A stretch of DNA of 64,000 nt from Bacteroidales bacterium (GCA_017959005.1 JAGDBO010000003.1:37443-101442); one strand, 5' to 3'; numbered from the stretch's first letter, positions 37,795 through 47,668 are shown. A program made the numbers and translations. Notes: a model not told the origin generated them from the letters alone.

Positions 37795-38676
37795 TTAACC
37801 AATCTCATGATTTGCCATAAGCTCACCGATGAGTGAATCTATATCTGCATCACTACCGGTAAGAACCTTAGACTCTTTTGCCTTGAATACAATGTTCTCA
37901 ACCTTCTTTACTTTGGTAGGGGAGCCTGCAAAACCGTAGCTGTTCTCATCACCGCCAACATCATCTACAGTCCACTCCTGAATCTTTAAATATGGCTTCT
38001 CATCAGTTCCGATTGCATATTTGCCCTCATTTGCAGGATCTTTCTCCTCGTTAGCGGTACGTGCGTATTTGTATTTGAGGAGCATCTTTGCATTTCTAGG
38101 ACGGCAAGGAGCTGCGGTAGCGTGAACGGTAATAAGACAAGGAAGTGTGGAAGAAACCACCTCAATACCTCTCTCTAATCTGCGGAGAACGGTTACCTTG
38201 CTCTCATTGATATCTGTAATCTCCTCAGCATAAGTTACCTGAGGTATATTGAGCTTCTCTGCAACCTGAGGACCTACCTGTGCGGTATCACCGTCAATTG
38301 CCTGGCGGCCTGCAACTATGATATCAGGGTTAAGTTTCTTAACTGCCTGAGAAATAGCGTAAGAGGTTGCAAGAGTGTCCGCTCCTGCAAATCTTCTATC
38401 TGTAAGAAGAACTCCGCCGTCTGTTCCGCGGAAGTAGCCCTCCCTTATGATTTCTGCAGCTCTGAAAGGACCCATCGTGAGGATTAAAACCTTGGAACCA
38501 GGGAATTTATCCTTTATCCTGAGAGCCTGCTCCAGAGCATTCATATCCTCTGGATTGAAAATAGCCGGAAGTGCGGCTCTGTTTACCGTACCCTCCGGTG
38601 TCATCGCATCCTTACCCACATTCCTGGTGTCAGGAACCTGCTTAGCAAGGACCACAATTGTGAATTCTTTACTCAT
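37795..38676 (-). CDS. etfB: Electron transfer flavoprotein beta subunit
   Basis: 293 residues. VVLAKQVPDTRNV is the family N-terminus; GRQAIDGDTAQVGPQVAEKL is the ETF-beta signature; TVLRRLERGIEVV and RPRNAKMLLKYKYA follow. ETF-beta binds AMP in simple ETFs or a second FAD in bifurcating ETFs; at 293 residues it is longer than the mitochondrial type (about 255), but I cannot assign bifurcation from this alone. Confidence 0.95.
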   Translation of the reverse strand: MSKEFTIVVLAKQVPDTRNVGKDAMTPEGTVNRAALPAIFNPEDMNALEQALRIKDKFPGSKVLILTMGPFRAAEIIREGYFRGTDGGVLLTDRRFAGADTLATSYAISQAVKKLNPDIIVAGRQAIDGDTAQVGPQVAEKLNIPQVTYAEEITDINESKVTVLRRLERGIEVVSSTLPCLITVHATAAPCRPRNAKMLLKYKYARTANEEKDPANEGKYAIGTDEKPYLKIQEWTVDDVGGDENSYGFAGSPTKVKKVENIVFKAKESKVLTGSDADIDSLIGELMANHEIG

Positions 38677-38695
38677 ATCTTTGTATTCTAACTAA

Positions 38696-38995
38696 TTACG
38701 ATTTATTCTGGGACTGCTTGATAGGGATTGCAATCTCAGGATTATGAAGTGAAATGGAGCCAAAGTGCTCCTCATATTTGCCTATGTTGTCCGCAAGTGC
38801 GGAAGCCAGTCTCTTGGCGTTCTCCGGAGTCATTATAATTCTCTCTGTTACAACCGCTTTAGGAAAGCCTGGAAGTATCTTCAGAAAGTCCAGAACAAAC
38901 TCGTTGGGCGAGTGGGTGATTATGGAGAGGTTACAATATGAACCTTTAGCCACATCACTGTTGAGCTCTATGTCCAGTTGCTTGTTATCTTCCAT
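38696..38995 (-). CDS. DUF3467 family protein
   Basis: 99 residues from ATG at 38995 (MEDNKQLDIELNSDVAKGSY). The frame runs 35 codons further upstream, but that part spans the divergent promoter region and reads as non-coding. Core motifs: SYCNLSIITHSPNEFVLDF, LPGFPKAVVTERIIMTPENAKRL and ALADNIGKYEEHFG, matching DUF3467, a small family of unknown function. It heads the etfB-etfA-acyl-CoA dehydrogenase operon, 19 bases before etfB. Function unknown. Confidence 0.85.
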   Translation of the reverse strand: MEDNKQLDIELNSDVAKGSYCNLSIITHSPNEFVLDFLKILPGFPKAVVTERIIMTPENAKRLASALADNIGKYEEHFGSISLHNPEIAIPIKQSQNKS

Positions 38996-39024
38996 ACATA
39001 TATTAATGTTAGTCCAAGTGCGGG

Positions 39025-39032
39025 CAAAGATA
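39025..39032 (-). promoter_or_regulatory. Bacteroidota -7 promoter element for DUF3467-etfBA-acd
   Basis: Minus-strand TATCTTTG matches TAnnTTTG, 29 bases upstream of the DUF3467 ATG. It places the transcript start downstream of the longer open frame, supporting the shorter protein. Confidence 0.65.
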
Positions 39033-39043
39033 CTTAAAATTAT

Positions 39044-39051
39044 TAACTTTG
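39044..39051 (+). promoter_or_regulatory. Bacteroidota -7 promoter element for valS
   Basis: TAACTTTG matches TAnnTTTG, 51 bases upstream of valS, back to back with the minus-strand element at 39025-39032. Confidence 0.62.
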
Positions 39052-39102
39052 CCACCCGATAAACTCCCGGAGTACTCTCCGGTTTAAAATTATTGAACAT
39101 TT

Positions 39103-41742
39103 ATGGATATTCCTGCAAAGTACAACCCGTCTCTGTGTGAAGACAAATGGTACTCCTACTGGCTAGAAAACAAGATATTTCATTCCGAACCGGATGAAAG
39201 GGAACCTTATTCCATTGTAATTCCTCCGCCAAACGTAACCGGCGTCCTCCATATGGGACATATGATGAACAATACAATTCAGGACGTATTGGTACGCCGC
39301 GCCAGAATGTTGGGAAAGAACGCCTGCTGGGTTCCGGGTACTGATCACGCATCCATAGCCACTGAGGCTAAGGTGGTTTCACGCCTTAAGGAGAAGGGAA
39401 TTGAGAAGACCTCCCTTACCCGCGAGCAGTTTTTGGAGGAGGCCTGGAAGTGGAAGGAGGAGCACGGAGGAATTATCCTTGAGCAGCTTAAAAAACTGGG
39501 TGCCTCCTGTGACTGGGACCGTACAAAATTCACGATGGATCCCGCACTGAGCCGCGCCGTAATCAACACATTCGTCTATTTCTACAAGAAGGGGCTTATA
39601 TACAGAGGTATCCGCATGGTCAACTGGGACCCTGTTGGAATGACAGCCGTAAGTGACGAGGAGGTTATTCACAAGGAGACCAAATCCAAACTCTACTACC
39701 TCCGCTATTTCATCAGCGATGAGGGTAAAGTTGGAAAGGATTACATAATCATAGCCACCACCCGTCCTGAGACAATTATGGCGGATGCTGCAGTTTGTAT
39801 CAATCCAAACGATGAGCGCTACCACTATCTGAGAGGTAAAAAGATATTCATTCCACTGATTAACAAGGAGATTCCTATTATTGAGGATGACTATGTTACA
39901 ATGGACTTTGGTACCGGTTGCCTTAAGGTTACACCGGCTCACGATATCAACGACTATGAGATTGGACTGCGCCACCACCTTCCTGTTCTGGATATTATTG
40001 ACGAGCACGGAAGATTGAACGAGAAGGCTCAGATACTTGTAGGAGAGGATAGATTTGTAGCCAGAGAGAAGATTGTAAAGATGCTTGAGGAGGCCGGAAA
40101 TCTGGAGAAGATTGAGGATTACCTCTCTCCTGTAGGCCATTCCGAGAGAACGGATGCAGTTATTGAACCGCGTCTTTCACTCCAGTGGTTCCTCAAGATG
40201 GAGGTGCTGGCAAAGAAGGCTTTAAAGAGCGTAGAGGATGGTAAAGTAAACCTTATACCGGACAGATTCACAAATACTTACCGTCACTGGATGGAGACCG
40301 TAAGAGACTGGTGTATCTCACGTCAGTTGTGGTGGGGACAGCAGATTCCTGCTTACTATCTCCCTAACGGTGAGTTTGTTGTAGAGGCTACTCTGGATGA
40401 GGCGTTTGAGGCTGCAAAGAAGATAGATCCGAACGTTAAGAAGGAGGATCTTAAGCAGGATGAAGATGTATTGGACACCTGGTTCTCCTCCTGGCTCTGG
40501 CCAATCTCCGTATTTGATGCGGATAAACCGGGCTTCCCGGAGAGAGAGTCAAACAGAGACCTTGCTTACTATTTCCCTACAAAAGACCTTATTACAGCAC
40601 CTGATATCCTCTTCTTCTGGGTTGCCAGAATGATTATGGCTGCAGACGAGTTTATGGGTCAGGAGCCTTTCACAAACGTATATCTTACCGGTATTGTAAG
40701 AGACAAATTGGGAAGAAAGATGTCCAAGACATTGGGCAACTCACCTGATCCTCTGGTACTTATAGCAAAGTACGGTGCAGATGCCGTAAGAATTGGTATG
40801 CTGCTATGCTCCTCTGCAGGTAATGACGTCTTCTATGACGAGTCTCAGGTTGAGCAGGGAAGAAACTTCTGCAACAAGATATGGAACGCCTTCCGTCTTA
40901 CCAGAGGCTGGGAGGTGGATGACAGTGCAAAACCTTCAGAGAGTGCTGCTTGCGCAGTTAAGTGGTTCTCCGCAAAACTCTCCAAGGCTATCAACCAGAT
41001 GGAAGACCACTTCTCTAAATTCAGAATTTCAGACGCCACAATGACCATTTACAAACTCTTCTGGGATGAGTTCTGCGCCTGGTATCTGGAGGCGGTTAAG
41101 CCTGCATTCGGTGAGAAGATAGACAGGGTAACTTACACTAAGACAATAGAATTCTTTGATTCACTCCTTAAACTTCTCCATCCGTTTATGCCGTTCATTA
41201 CTGAGGAGCTCTGGCAGAATATGGAGGAGAGAGAGAAGGGTGCAACTATAATGCTTCAGAAACTCCCTAAGGCTAATGAGTACTCCGAGGAGGATATAAC
41301 TATGTTTGAAGAGGCTGCAGGCTGCGTGGCAAACATACGTAACATGCGTCAAAGCAAGGGAATATCTCCAAAGGAGAAGCTGGATCTCTTTGTAAAGAAG
41401 CCGTTTGTAAACTCAATGAAACCAATCATTGAGAAGTTGGCAAACGTCTCAGGAATTGAGGAGGTTGAATCGTTTGACACTTCACTTCAGGGTGTTAATT
41501 TTATGGTCTCAACTACTGAGTTCTTCATTCCTGTAAAGGTTGATACAGCTGCTGAGGTAGCCAAGGTAACGGCTGAAATTGAGAGATATACAAAGTTCCT
41601 TGCATCCGTTAAGGCTAAACTCTCCAACGAGAAATTCATCTCTCACGCTCCTGCACAGGTGGTTGAGTTGGAGAAGAAGAAGGAGAGTGACGCTACGGAA
41701 AAGATAAAGAGCCTTAATGAACTCCTTCAAAGGCTTAAATAA
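39103..41742 (+). CDS. valS: Valine-tRNA ligase
   Basis: 879 residues. Class I synthetase. PPPNVTGVLHMGHM contains the HIGH-type motif (HMGH), KMSKTLGN the KMSKS motif, and WVPGTDHASIA and WGQQIPAYY are ValRS-specific. The editing domain lies at about 180-330 (TTRPETIMADAAV, TPAHDINDYEIG), and the C-terminal coiled-coil arm is present. The last 26 bases overlap the start of the P-type ATPase gene. Confidence 0.97.
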   Translation: MDIPAKYNPSLCEDKWYSYWLENKIFHSEPDEREPYSIVIPPPNVTGVLHMGHMMNNTIQDVLVRRARMLGKNACWVPGTDHASIATEAKVVSRLKEKGIEKTSLTREQFLEEAWKWKEEHGGIILEQLKKLGASCDWDRTKFTMDPALSRAVINTFVYFYKKGLIYRGIRMVNWDPVGMTAVSDEEVIHKETKSKLYYLRYFISDEGKVGKDYIIIATTRPETIMADAAVCINPNDERYHYLRGKKIFIPLINKEIPIIEDDYVTMDFGTGCLKVTPAHDINDYEIGLRHHLPVLDIIDEHGRLNEKAQILVGEDRFVAREKIVKMLEEAGNLEKIEDYLSPVGHSERTDAVIEPRLSLQWFLKMEVLAKKALKSVEDGKVNLIPDRFTNTYRHWMETVRDWCISRQLWWGQQIPAYYLPNGEFVVEATLDEAFEAAKKIDPNVKKEDLKQDEDVLDTWFSSWLWPISVFDADKPGFPERESNRDLAYYFPTKDLITAPDILFFWVARMIMAADEFMGQEPFTNVYLTGIVRDKLGRKMSKTLGNSPDPLVLIAKYGADAVRIGMLLCSSAGNDVFYDESQVEQGRNFCNKIWNAFRLTRGWEVDDSAKPSESAACAVKWFSAKLSKAINQMEDHFSKFRISDATMTIYKLFWDEFCAWYLEAVKPAFGEKIDRVTYTKTIEFFDSLLKLLHPFMPFITEELWQNMEEREKGATIMLQKLPKANEYSEEDITMFEEAAGCVANIRNMRQSKGISPKEKLDLFVKKPFVNSMKPIIEKLANVSGIEEVESFDTSLQGVNFMVSTTEFFIPVKVDTAAEVAKVTAEIERYTKFLASVKAKLSNEKFISHAPAQVVELEKKKESDATEKIKSLNELLQRLK

Positions 41743-44302
41743 CAGAGAGGTAGAAGAGAACCGCAGACGGTTCGGAGCCAATATTCTTACGCCCGCAAAA
41801 CGTGAGAAGTGGTATGTATTGTTACTGGAGAAGTTCAAAGACCCTCTGATTGTGATACTTATAATTGCGGCAGGAATCTCTACCGCAGTATCTCTTTTGA
41901 GTGAAAACTCCTCCATATTGGAGAGCGTTGGTATAATAGCTGCCATTTTCCTGGCTACATTCGTATCATTCTTAAATGAATACAAGGCAGGGAAGGAGTT
42001 TGATATTCTTAACTCCATTAATGACCAGACTCCCGTAAAGGTTCTCAGAGTAAAGGAGAGCGGAGAGGATGGGGTTATTGAAATACCTAAGAGCGAGATT
42101 GTTGTAAATGACATTGTGGTTCTCTCACAGGGAGATGAGATTCCAGCAGACGGAACAGTTCTAACCTCCAATGAACTTAAGGTTAACGAATCCTCTTTGA
42201 ACGGAGAGTCCAATCCTGCAAAGAAGTTTGCGCAAAAGGTTGATAGTTACAAGAGTGCATACTCTCCAAACGCCCTCTACAGAGGTACAACCGTAAGCGA
42301 GGGAGAGGGTGTTATGATAGTAGAAAGGGTAGGTGACGCTACTGAGATTGGCAAAACCGCCCGCTCGGCATCTGAGATAACAGGAGTTCAAACTCCTCTT
42401 TCAAAGCAACTTGCAAAGTTGGGTAAACAGATAGGAAGAGTGGGTATCACCGTCTCACTTCTTATATTCTTTGCGCTGCTGTTCTTTGAAATTAAGAACG
42501 GTCTTCAGATTACCACTCCTGAGGGAATAACTCACATCATTACCATATTTATGCTGGCCGTTACCCTTATTGTAATGGCTGTGCCTGAGGGACTTCCTAT
42601 GAGTATTTCACTCTCTTTGGCCTACAGTATGCGTAAGATGACCAGGGAGAACGCCCTTGTCAGAAAACTCCACGCCTGTGAGACTATGGGGGCTACAACG
42701 GTAATCTGTACTGATAAAACCGGAACACTCACCCAGAACAAGATGAGCGTTGAGCGTGCCACATTATCTCTTAATCCTCTGACTGCCGCCGCCATAAGCA
42801 TCAACAGCACAGCCTTTTTGGACGGAGAGAACATTTTGGGCAGCCCAACGGAAGGGGCACTTTTGCTCTTCATTAAAAAGAACGGTTTTGATTACCGCGC
42901 ACTAAGAGAGGGATGTGAGATTGTAAGAAGAATTCCTTTCTCCTCAAAGACCAAATATATGGTCTCAATTGTAAAGAGTGCAGAGAGCTATATGCTTTAT
43001 ATTAAGGGCTCTGCAGAACTTCTGCTGGGTATGAGTTCCTCACTGGAAAGGGAGAGAAAACTTAAAGAGGAGAGTGATCTTCTCAAAGCCCAGAAGAGCG
43101 GAATGCGCTGCATTGCCTTTGCGCATAAGGAGTTGGAAGAAACTCAGATTCAGGAGGATGATTCAACTCTTCTTACAGATTTGATTTATGACGGCTTTGC
43201 TGCTATAGAAGATCCTGTAAGAGAGGATGTTCCTGAAGCTATGAAAAGATGCCTGAGTGCCGGAATAGATGTTAAGGTTATTACCGGAGACAATACCAAG
43301 ACCGCAATTGAGATTGCAAGAGAGAGCGGACTCTGGCTGGAAACTGACCGTGAGGAGGTTAACGCCATTGCGGGCCCTGACTTTTCTAATCTGACGGATG
43401 AGGAGGCTCTATCAAAAGCAAAGAGCATTAAGGTTATGAGCCGTGCCCGCCCTGAAGACAAACTTCGTCTTGTTAAACTGCTTGAGTCTATGGGTGAGGT
43501 GGTTGCGGTTACAGGAGACGGAACCAATGATGCCCCTGCACTCAACTACGCAAACGTAGGGCTCAGTATGGGAAGCGGCACCTCCGTTGCCAAGGAGAGC
43601 AGTGACATTATCATACTCAACGACAGTTTCTCCACGGTTGTAAAGGCGGTTGAGTGGGGACGCAGCATATACCATAACATACAGAGATTCATCTTCTTCC
43701 AGCTGACTGTAAACGTTGCCGCACTGCTTACTGCAATTGCAGGACCGCTGATTTTGAATGAAGAGTTCCCGCTTACCATTATGCAGGTTCTCTGGATAAA
43801 CCTTATTATGGATACGCTGGCCGCCATTGCACTGGCTTCAGAACCATCTGACCCTGAGGTAATGAGAGAGAAGCCGAGAGACAATACCGAGTCCATAATC
43901 ACTCCGGTTATGTGGAAGAAGATACTCTTTGCCGGAGTGGGATTCTTCCTTGCCTCAATGCTCTTTATGTTTTTGAACAAGTCTCAATCCTTAGAGTACA
44001 AGACCGTATTCTTTACCGGATTCGTATTTATGCAGATTTGGAACCTGCTTAACGCCAGGGTAATGGGAAGCGCAAAGAGTGCATTCAAGGCGCTGTGGAA
44101 GAATAAGATGTTCATTGTGGTTCTCTCACTTATCGTTCTGCTTCAGGTTCTTATTGTTGAGTTCCTCCCTTCCGGTCTCTTCAGAACCTGCAGGATTGGA
44201 ATAGAGTATTGGGGGGCGATAGTGGGCGTTACGGCCATCGTGATAATAATAGGGGAGATATATAGGGGGTTTAAGAGAAATAAAACAAATAACTATGTAT
44301 AA
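41717..44302 (+). CDS. Calcium-translocating P-type ATPase (PMCA/SERCA-like)
   Basis: 861 residues, ten membrane helices expected. The phosphorylation site is ICTDKTGTLTQNKM; the TM4 motif VPEGLPMSIS is PEGL of type IIB pumps; GDGTNDAPAL is the hinge; VKVITGDNTKTA and the actuator NESSLNGES are present. TM6 has LWINLIMDTLAAIALASEP, with the conserved NLIMD. This fits Ca2+ (or Mn2+) export. The start ATG lies within the last 26 bases of valS in another frame, giving an unusually long overlap; the N-terminus MNSFKGLNNREVEENRRRFG is normal for the family, so the start is credible. Confidence 0.93.
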   Translation: MNSFKGLNNREVEENRRRFGANILTPAKREKWYVLLLEKFKDPLIVILIIAAGISTAVSLLSENSSILESVGIIAAIFLATFVSFLNEYKAGKEFDILNSINDQTPVKVLRVKESGEDGVIEIPKSEIVVNDIVVLSQGDEIPADGTVLTSNELKVNESSLNGESNPAKKFAQKVDSYKSAYSPNALYRGTTVSEGEGVMIVERVGDATEIGKTARSASEITGVQTPLSKQLAKLGKQIGRVGITVSLLIFFALLFFEIKNGLQITTPEGITHIITIFMLAVTLIVMAVPEGLPMSISLSLAYSMRKMTRENALVRKLHACETMGATTVICTDKTGTLTQNKMSVERATLSLNPLTAAAISINSTAFLDGENILGSPTEGALLLFIKKNGFDYRALREGCEIVRRIPFSSKTKYMVSIVKSAESYMLYIKGSAELLLGMSSSLERERKLKEESDLLKAQKSGMRCIAFAHKELEETQIQEDDSTLLTDLIYDGFAAIEDPVREDVPEAMKRCLSAGIDVKVITGDNTKTAIEIARESGLWLETDREEVNAIAGPDFSNLTDEEALSKAKSIKVMSRARPEDKLRLVKLLESMGEVVAVTGDGTNDAPALNYANVGLSMGSGTSVAKESSDIIILNDSFSTVVKAVEWGRSIYHNIQRFIFFQLTVNVAALLTAIAGPLILNEEFPLTIMQVLWINLIMDTLAAIALASEPSDPEVMREKPRDNTESIITPVMWKKILFAGVGFFLASMLFMFLNKSQSLEYKTVFFTGFVFMQIWNLLNARVMGSAKSAFKALWKNKMFIVVLSLIVLLQVLIVEFLPSGLFRTCRIGIEYWGAIVGVTAIVIIIGEIYRGFKRNKTNNYV

Positions 44303-44714
44303 ATCTGAGTATAAACTGGATGTAAGGTATTACGAGACAGATACCATGGGAATTGTGCACCACTCAAATTATGTGAGATTCTTTGAGTGCGGCAGAAACC
44401 AGATGATGAAAGAGTTGGGGGTACCTATCGAGAAGATGGAGAGGGAGAATATTATGCTGCCGGTGGTAAGCGTTGAGATTCATTACAAGGCTCCATCCAG
44501 AATGGGTGATACTCTGACGGTTACTACGGTAATTAAAAAACTCCCTATGGCTAAGATCTTTATGGATCAGGAGATATACAACCAGAGAGGGGAACTGATC
44601 TGCTACGGAACCGTTGTTGTGGGCTTCATTAAGGCAGACAGCAGAATGCCTACCAGAGCACCGGAGGAGTTTCTTAAGATACTTGCTCCATACTTTTCTG
44701 AAGAAGAAAAATAA
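44295..44714 (+). CDS. Acyl-CoA thioesterase, YbgC/4HBT family
   Basis: 139 residues, single hotdog domain. The signature YYETDTMGIVHHSNYVRFFE has the catalytic Asp16 and the family His-Asn; the C-terminal half (MGDTLTVTTVIKKL, GTVVVGFI) is typical. It hydrolyses short acyl-CoA or acts beside the envelope Tol system in other phyla. It overlaps the pump gene by 8 bases. An acyl-CoA substrate is plausible given the acyl-CoA genes in this region but is not shown. Confidence 0.9.
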   Translation: MYKSEYKLDVRYYETDTMGIVHHSNYVRFFECGRNQMMKELGVPIEKMERENIMLPVVSVEIHYKAPSRMGDTLTVTTVIKKLPMAKIFMDQEIYNQRGELICYGTVVVGFIKADSRMPTRAPEEFLKILAPYFSEEEK

Positions 44715-44717
44715 TGT

Positions 44718-44725
44718 TACTTTTG
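44718..44725 (+). promoter_or_regulatory. Bacteroidota -7 promoter element for tatA-tatC
   Basis: TACTTTTG matches TAnnTTTG, immediately after the thioesterase stop and 31 bases before tatA. Confidence 0.55.
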
Positions 44726-44756
44726 TAGAGTTTAAGAGTGTTTAAAAGATAGAACC

Positions 44757-44945
44757 ATGAACAGTTTACTTATTTTTGGCAGCCTTGGTTGGGGAGAGAT
44801 TCTCATCATTGCTTTAATTATCTTGTTACTATTCGGCGGAAAGAAAATTCCTGAGCTTATGAAGGGTGTGGGCAAAGGCGTGAGAAGCTTCAAAGAGGGG
44901 ATGAAAGAGGTTGAAGACGATATTAAGAAAGACATTTCCGAATAA
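44757..44945 (+). CDS. tatA: Sec-independent protein translocase TatA
   Basis: 62 residues. Short N-terminus, one transmembrane helix (about 12-27: GEILIIALIILLLFGG), the conserved FGGKKIPEL motif, then an amphipathic helix and acidic tail. It forms the twin-arginine pore with TatC, encoded 21 bases downstream. A plausible client in this window is the RR-signal ferredoxin at 16208-16627. Confidence 0.95.
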   Translation: MNSLLIFGSLGWGEILIIALIILLLFGGKKIPELMKGVGKGVRSFKEGMKEVEDDIKKDISE

Positions 44946-44966
44946 CCAGGCATATAAGAGAGCAGC

Positions 44967-45749
44967 TTGGCAGAGAAGGACATGACATTCTGGGAGCATC
45001 TGGATGAGCTGAGGAAGGTACTCTTCCGGTCAGCTCTCCTGCTTTTTGCGGTGATGCTTGTGATGTTCTTCCTCAAAGACTTTATGTTCCAGAAGATTGT
45101 CTTTGCTCCTACGGATGACAGTTTTCCTCTCTACCGTTTGACCAACTACCTTTTGGAGCAGATAAACAGACCTCCTCTGGAGCCGTTCAGTCTGAAAATC
45201 ATTAATATAGACCTGCCTGCACAATTTTATGTACACCTGAGCACCTCATTCTATTTTGCTCTGGTAATCTGCACGCCAATAATAATCTACTTTATCTGGA
45301 CCTTTGTTGCGCCGGCTCTCTATCCAAAAGAGAGACGCAGTGCCATTAAGGCCTTCACTCTGGCAGGAGTCTTTTTCTACACCGGAGTTATTGTAGGGTA
45401 CTACCTGCTTTTTCCTCTGGCTCTCAGATTCTTGGGAACCTACCAGGTCTCTCCGGATGTAGCCAATCAGATCTCACTGAAATCCTATATCTCCTCATTT
45501 TTCACTCTTATTCTGCTGCTGGGAATTGTCTTTGAACTCCCGACAGTTATGGCTCTTCTGTCAAAGTTTGGAATAATCTGGAAGAGCACTCTTAAGAAAT
45601 ACCGCCGCCACGCCTTTGTGATTCTGATGATTCTGGCGGCCCTTATAACTCCTTCAGACCCTTTCACGATGATGGCCGTTGGACTTCCGTTATACGCTCT
45701 CTATGAGATAAGTATAATGATGTGCCGCAATAAACCTCTGGAGCAATGA
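44967..45749 (+). CDS. tatC: Sec-independent protein translocase TatC
   Basis: 260 residues, six transmembrane helices. MTFWEHLDELRKVLFRS is the TatC signature that recognises the RR signal. FYTGVIVGYYLLFPLALRFL and RRHAFVILMILAALITPSDPF are also typical. The longest start is TTG at 44967 (M)AEKDMTFWEHL; an ATG at 44982 would remove five residues. The stop overlaps the ABC-F gene (ATGA). Confidence 0.95.
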   Translation: MAEKDMTFWEHLDELRKVLFRSALLLFAVMLVMFFLKDFMFQKIVFAPTDDSFPLYRLTNYLLEQINRPPLEPFSLKIINIDLPAQFYVHLSTSFYFALVICTPIIIYFIWTFVAPALYPKERRSAIKAFTLAGVFFYTGVIVGYYLLFPLALRFLGTYQVSPDVANQISLKSYISSFFTLILLLGIVFELPTVMALLSKFGIIWKSTLKKYRRHAFVILMILAALITPSDPFTMMAVGLPLYALYEISIMMCRNKPLEQ

Positions 45750-47668
45750 TTACCGTTACAGACCTTACTGTTTCTTGGGGAGCCTTTACGCTTTTAGACC
45801 ATATAAACTTTCATCTCTCAGATAATGAGAAGATTGGACTGGTGGGTAAAAACGGCGCCGGTAAATCCACTCTGCTTAAAATTATTTTGGGAGAGGTTTC
45901 GCCTACATCCGGAAACGTACTTAAGACAAAGGGGGAGAAGATTGGTTATCTGCCTCAGCAGATGGAACACTCTAAAGACAAGAGTGTTATGGAGGAGACA
46001 ATGACCGCCTTTGATGAACTCTTTGCCGTTCATGCAAAGATAGATGAGATAAATCTTGAACTTCAAAGTAGGGAGGATTACCAGTCCGCATCATATAATT
46101 CTCTTATAGTGGAACTTAACAACCTTCAGGACAGGGTGGCTATGATGGAGAGCGAACCGGCTGCCTCTCAGGCGGAAAAGGTGCTTACGGGACTGGGATT
46201 CAAGAAGAGCGAGTTCAACCGCCCTACCAGGGAACTGAGCCAGGGGTGGAATATGAGAATTGAACTGGCAAAGATTCTGCTTTCAAAACCGGATACACTG
46301 CTTTTGGATGAGCCTACCAACCACCTTGATATTGAGTCCATTCAGTGGTTTGAGGATTATCTTAAGAGTTTCAGAGGCTCTGTTATTCTTATCTCCCATG
46401 ACCGCCGTTTTCTGGACAGCATTACTCGCCGCACTGTTGAGATAATGCTGGGCAAGCTCTATGATTACAAGGTGCCGTACTCTCAGTATAAGATACTTAG
46501 AAAGGAGAGAATGGAGCAGCAGAGAGCGGCCTACGAGAACCAGCAGAGGATGATTGAGAAGACGGAGGAGTTCATTGAGCGTTTCCGTTACAAGGCCACC
46601 AAGAGCAACCAGGTGCAAAGCCGTATAAAACAGTTGGATAAACTGGAGAGGATAACCGTAGATTTGGAAGACAGGGCGGCAATTACGGTTAAATTCCCGC
46701 CGGCTCCACGCAGCGGACAGGTTGTATTCAAGAGTGAAGACCTATGTATAGGATATGAAAATAAGCAGGTTGCAAAGGGTATAAACATAGTGATTGAGAG
46801 AGGGGAGAAGGTTGCCTTTGTGGGAAGAAACGGAGAGGGAAAGACAACAATGATGAGAATTCTCACTCAGGAGTTGGAGCCTCTGGATGGAAAAGTGGAG
46901 AGAGGATATAACGTCTCTCTAGGATACTATGCTCAGAACCAGGAGGATATACTGGATAAAAAGGATACAGTCTACTCCACTTTGGAGAACATTGCAACCG
47001 CAGAGATCAGACCAAAACTGAGAGATATTCTGGGAGCATTCCTCTTTAAGGGAGAGGATATAGATAAAAAGGTTGCTGTACTTAGCGGAGGAGAGCGTGC
47101 CCGTCTGGCTATGGCTAAACTCATTTTAAAGCCCTACAACCTTCTCTGCCTGGACGAGCCTACCAACCACATGGATATCATAAGCAAAGATATTCTGAAA
47201 CAGGCTCTTATGAGTTATGACGGAACTCTTGTCATTGTATCTCATGACAGAGATTTCCTCAACAATCTGGTAGACAAAGTATATGAGTTCAAGGAGGGAA
47301 GGGTGAAGGAGCACCTTGGCGGCATTGCAGATTATCTGGATCATCTTAAAAAGGAGAGCGAACTTCTATTAAAGCAGGCGCCTCAGGAGAAACCGGTTAA
47401 ATTGGAGGAGAAAAAAGAGGTTAAAGCTCAGCCTGTTACAGACTCACAGCAGATGCGTCAGGAGAGCAAGGAGGCTCGCAGAAAGAGGAAGGAGATTGAG
47501 AGATTGGAGAACGAGATTGCGGAGTTGGATAACAAAATTGCAGAGATAGAGATTAACCTCTCATCTAATCTTCCTACGGAAAAGATTGAGGAACTATCTA
47601 AGTTATATGCGGATACAAAGGCGTTAAGAGATGCCAAACTGGATGAATGGAGCCTTAAGGCGCTCTAG
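45746..47668 (+). CDS. ABC-F family ATP-binding protein (Uup/YheS-like)
   Basis: 640 residues, two ABC domains and no membrane segments. Walker A GKNGAGKSTLLK and GRNGEGKTTMMR; signatures LSQGWNMRIELA and LSGGERARLAMA; Walker B LLLDEPTNHLD and LCLDEPTNHMD. The inter-domain linker RMEQQRAAYENQQRMIEK is of the ribosome-binding P-site tRNA interaction type. The C-terminus (about 540-640) is a charged coiled coil. ABC-F proteins act on stalled or initiating ribosomes. A second ABC-F gene (ettA) is at 60611. It overlaps the convergent methyltransferase gene by 4 bases. Confidence 0.93.
   Translation: MITVTDLTVSWGAFTLLDHINFHLSDNEKIGLVGKNGAGKSTLLKIILGEVSPTSGNVLKTKGEKIGYLPQQMEHSKDKSVMEETMTAFDELFAVHAKIDEINLELQSREDYQSASYNSLIVELNNLQDRVAMMESEPAASQAEKVLTGLGFKKSEFNRPTRELSQGWNMRIELAKILLSKPDTLLLDEPTNHLDIESIQWFEDYLKSFRGSVILISHDRRFLDSITRRTVEIMLGKLYDYKVPYSQYKILRKERMEQQRAAYENQQRMIEKTEEFIERFRYKATKSNQVQSRIKQLDKLERITVDLEDRAAITVKFPPAPRSGQVVFKSEDLCIGYENKQVAKGINIVIERGEKVAFVGRNGEGKTTMMRILTQELEPLDGKVERGYNVSLGYYAQNQEDILDKKDTVYSTLENIATAEIRPKLRDILGAFLFKGEDIDKKVAVLSGGERARLAMAKLILKPYNLLCLDEPTNHMDIISKDILKQALMSYDGTLVIVSHDRDFLNNLVDKVYEFKEGRVKEHLGGIADYLDHLKKESELLLKQAPQEKPVKLEEKKEVKAQPVTDSQQMRQESKEARRKRKEIERLENEIAELDNKIAEIEINLSSNLPTEKIEELSKLYADTKALRDAKLDEWSLKAL

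Noticed and set aside
38996-39100. 35-residue N-terminal extension of the DUF3467 protein
   Set aside because: It spans the promoter region shared with valS and has no similarity to the family.
39379-40140. 253-residue minus-strand open frame opposite valS
   Set aside because: Antisense shadow of a well-conserved synthetase; no recognisable domain.
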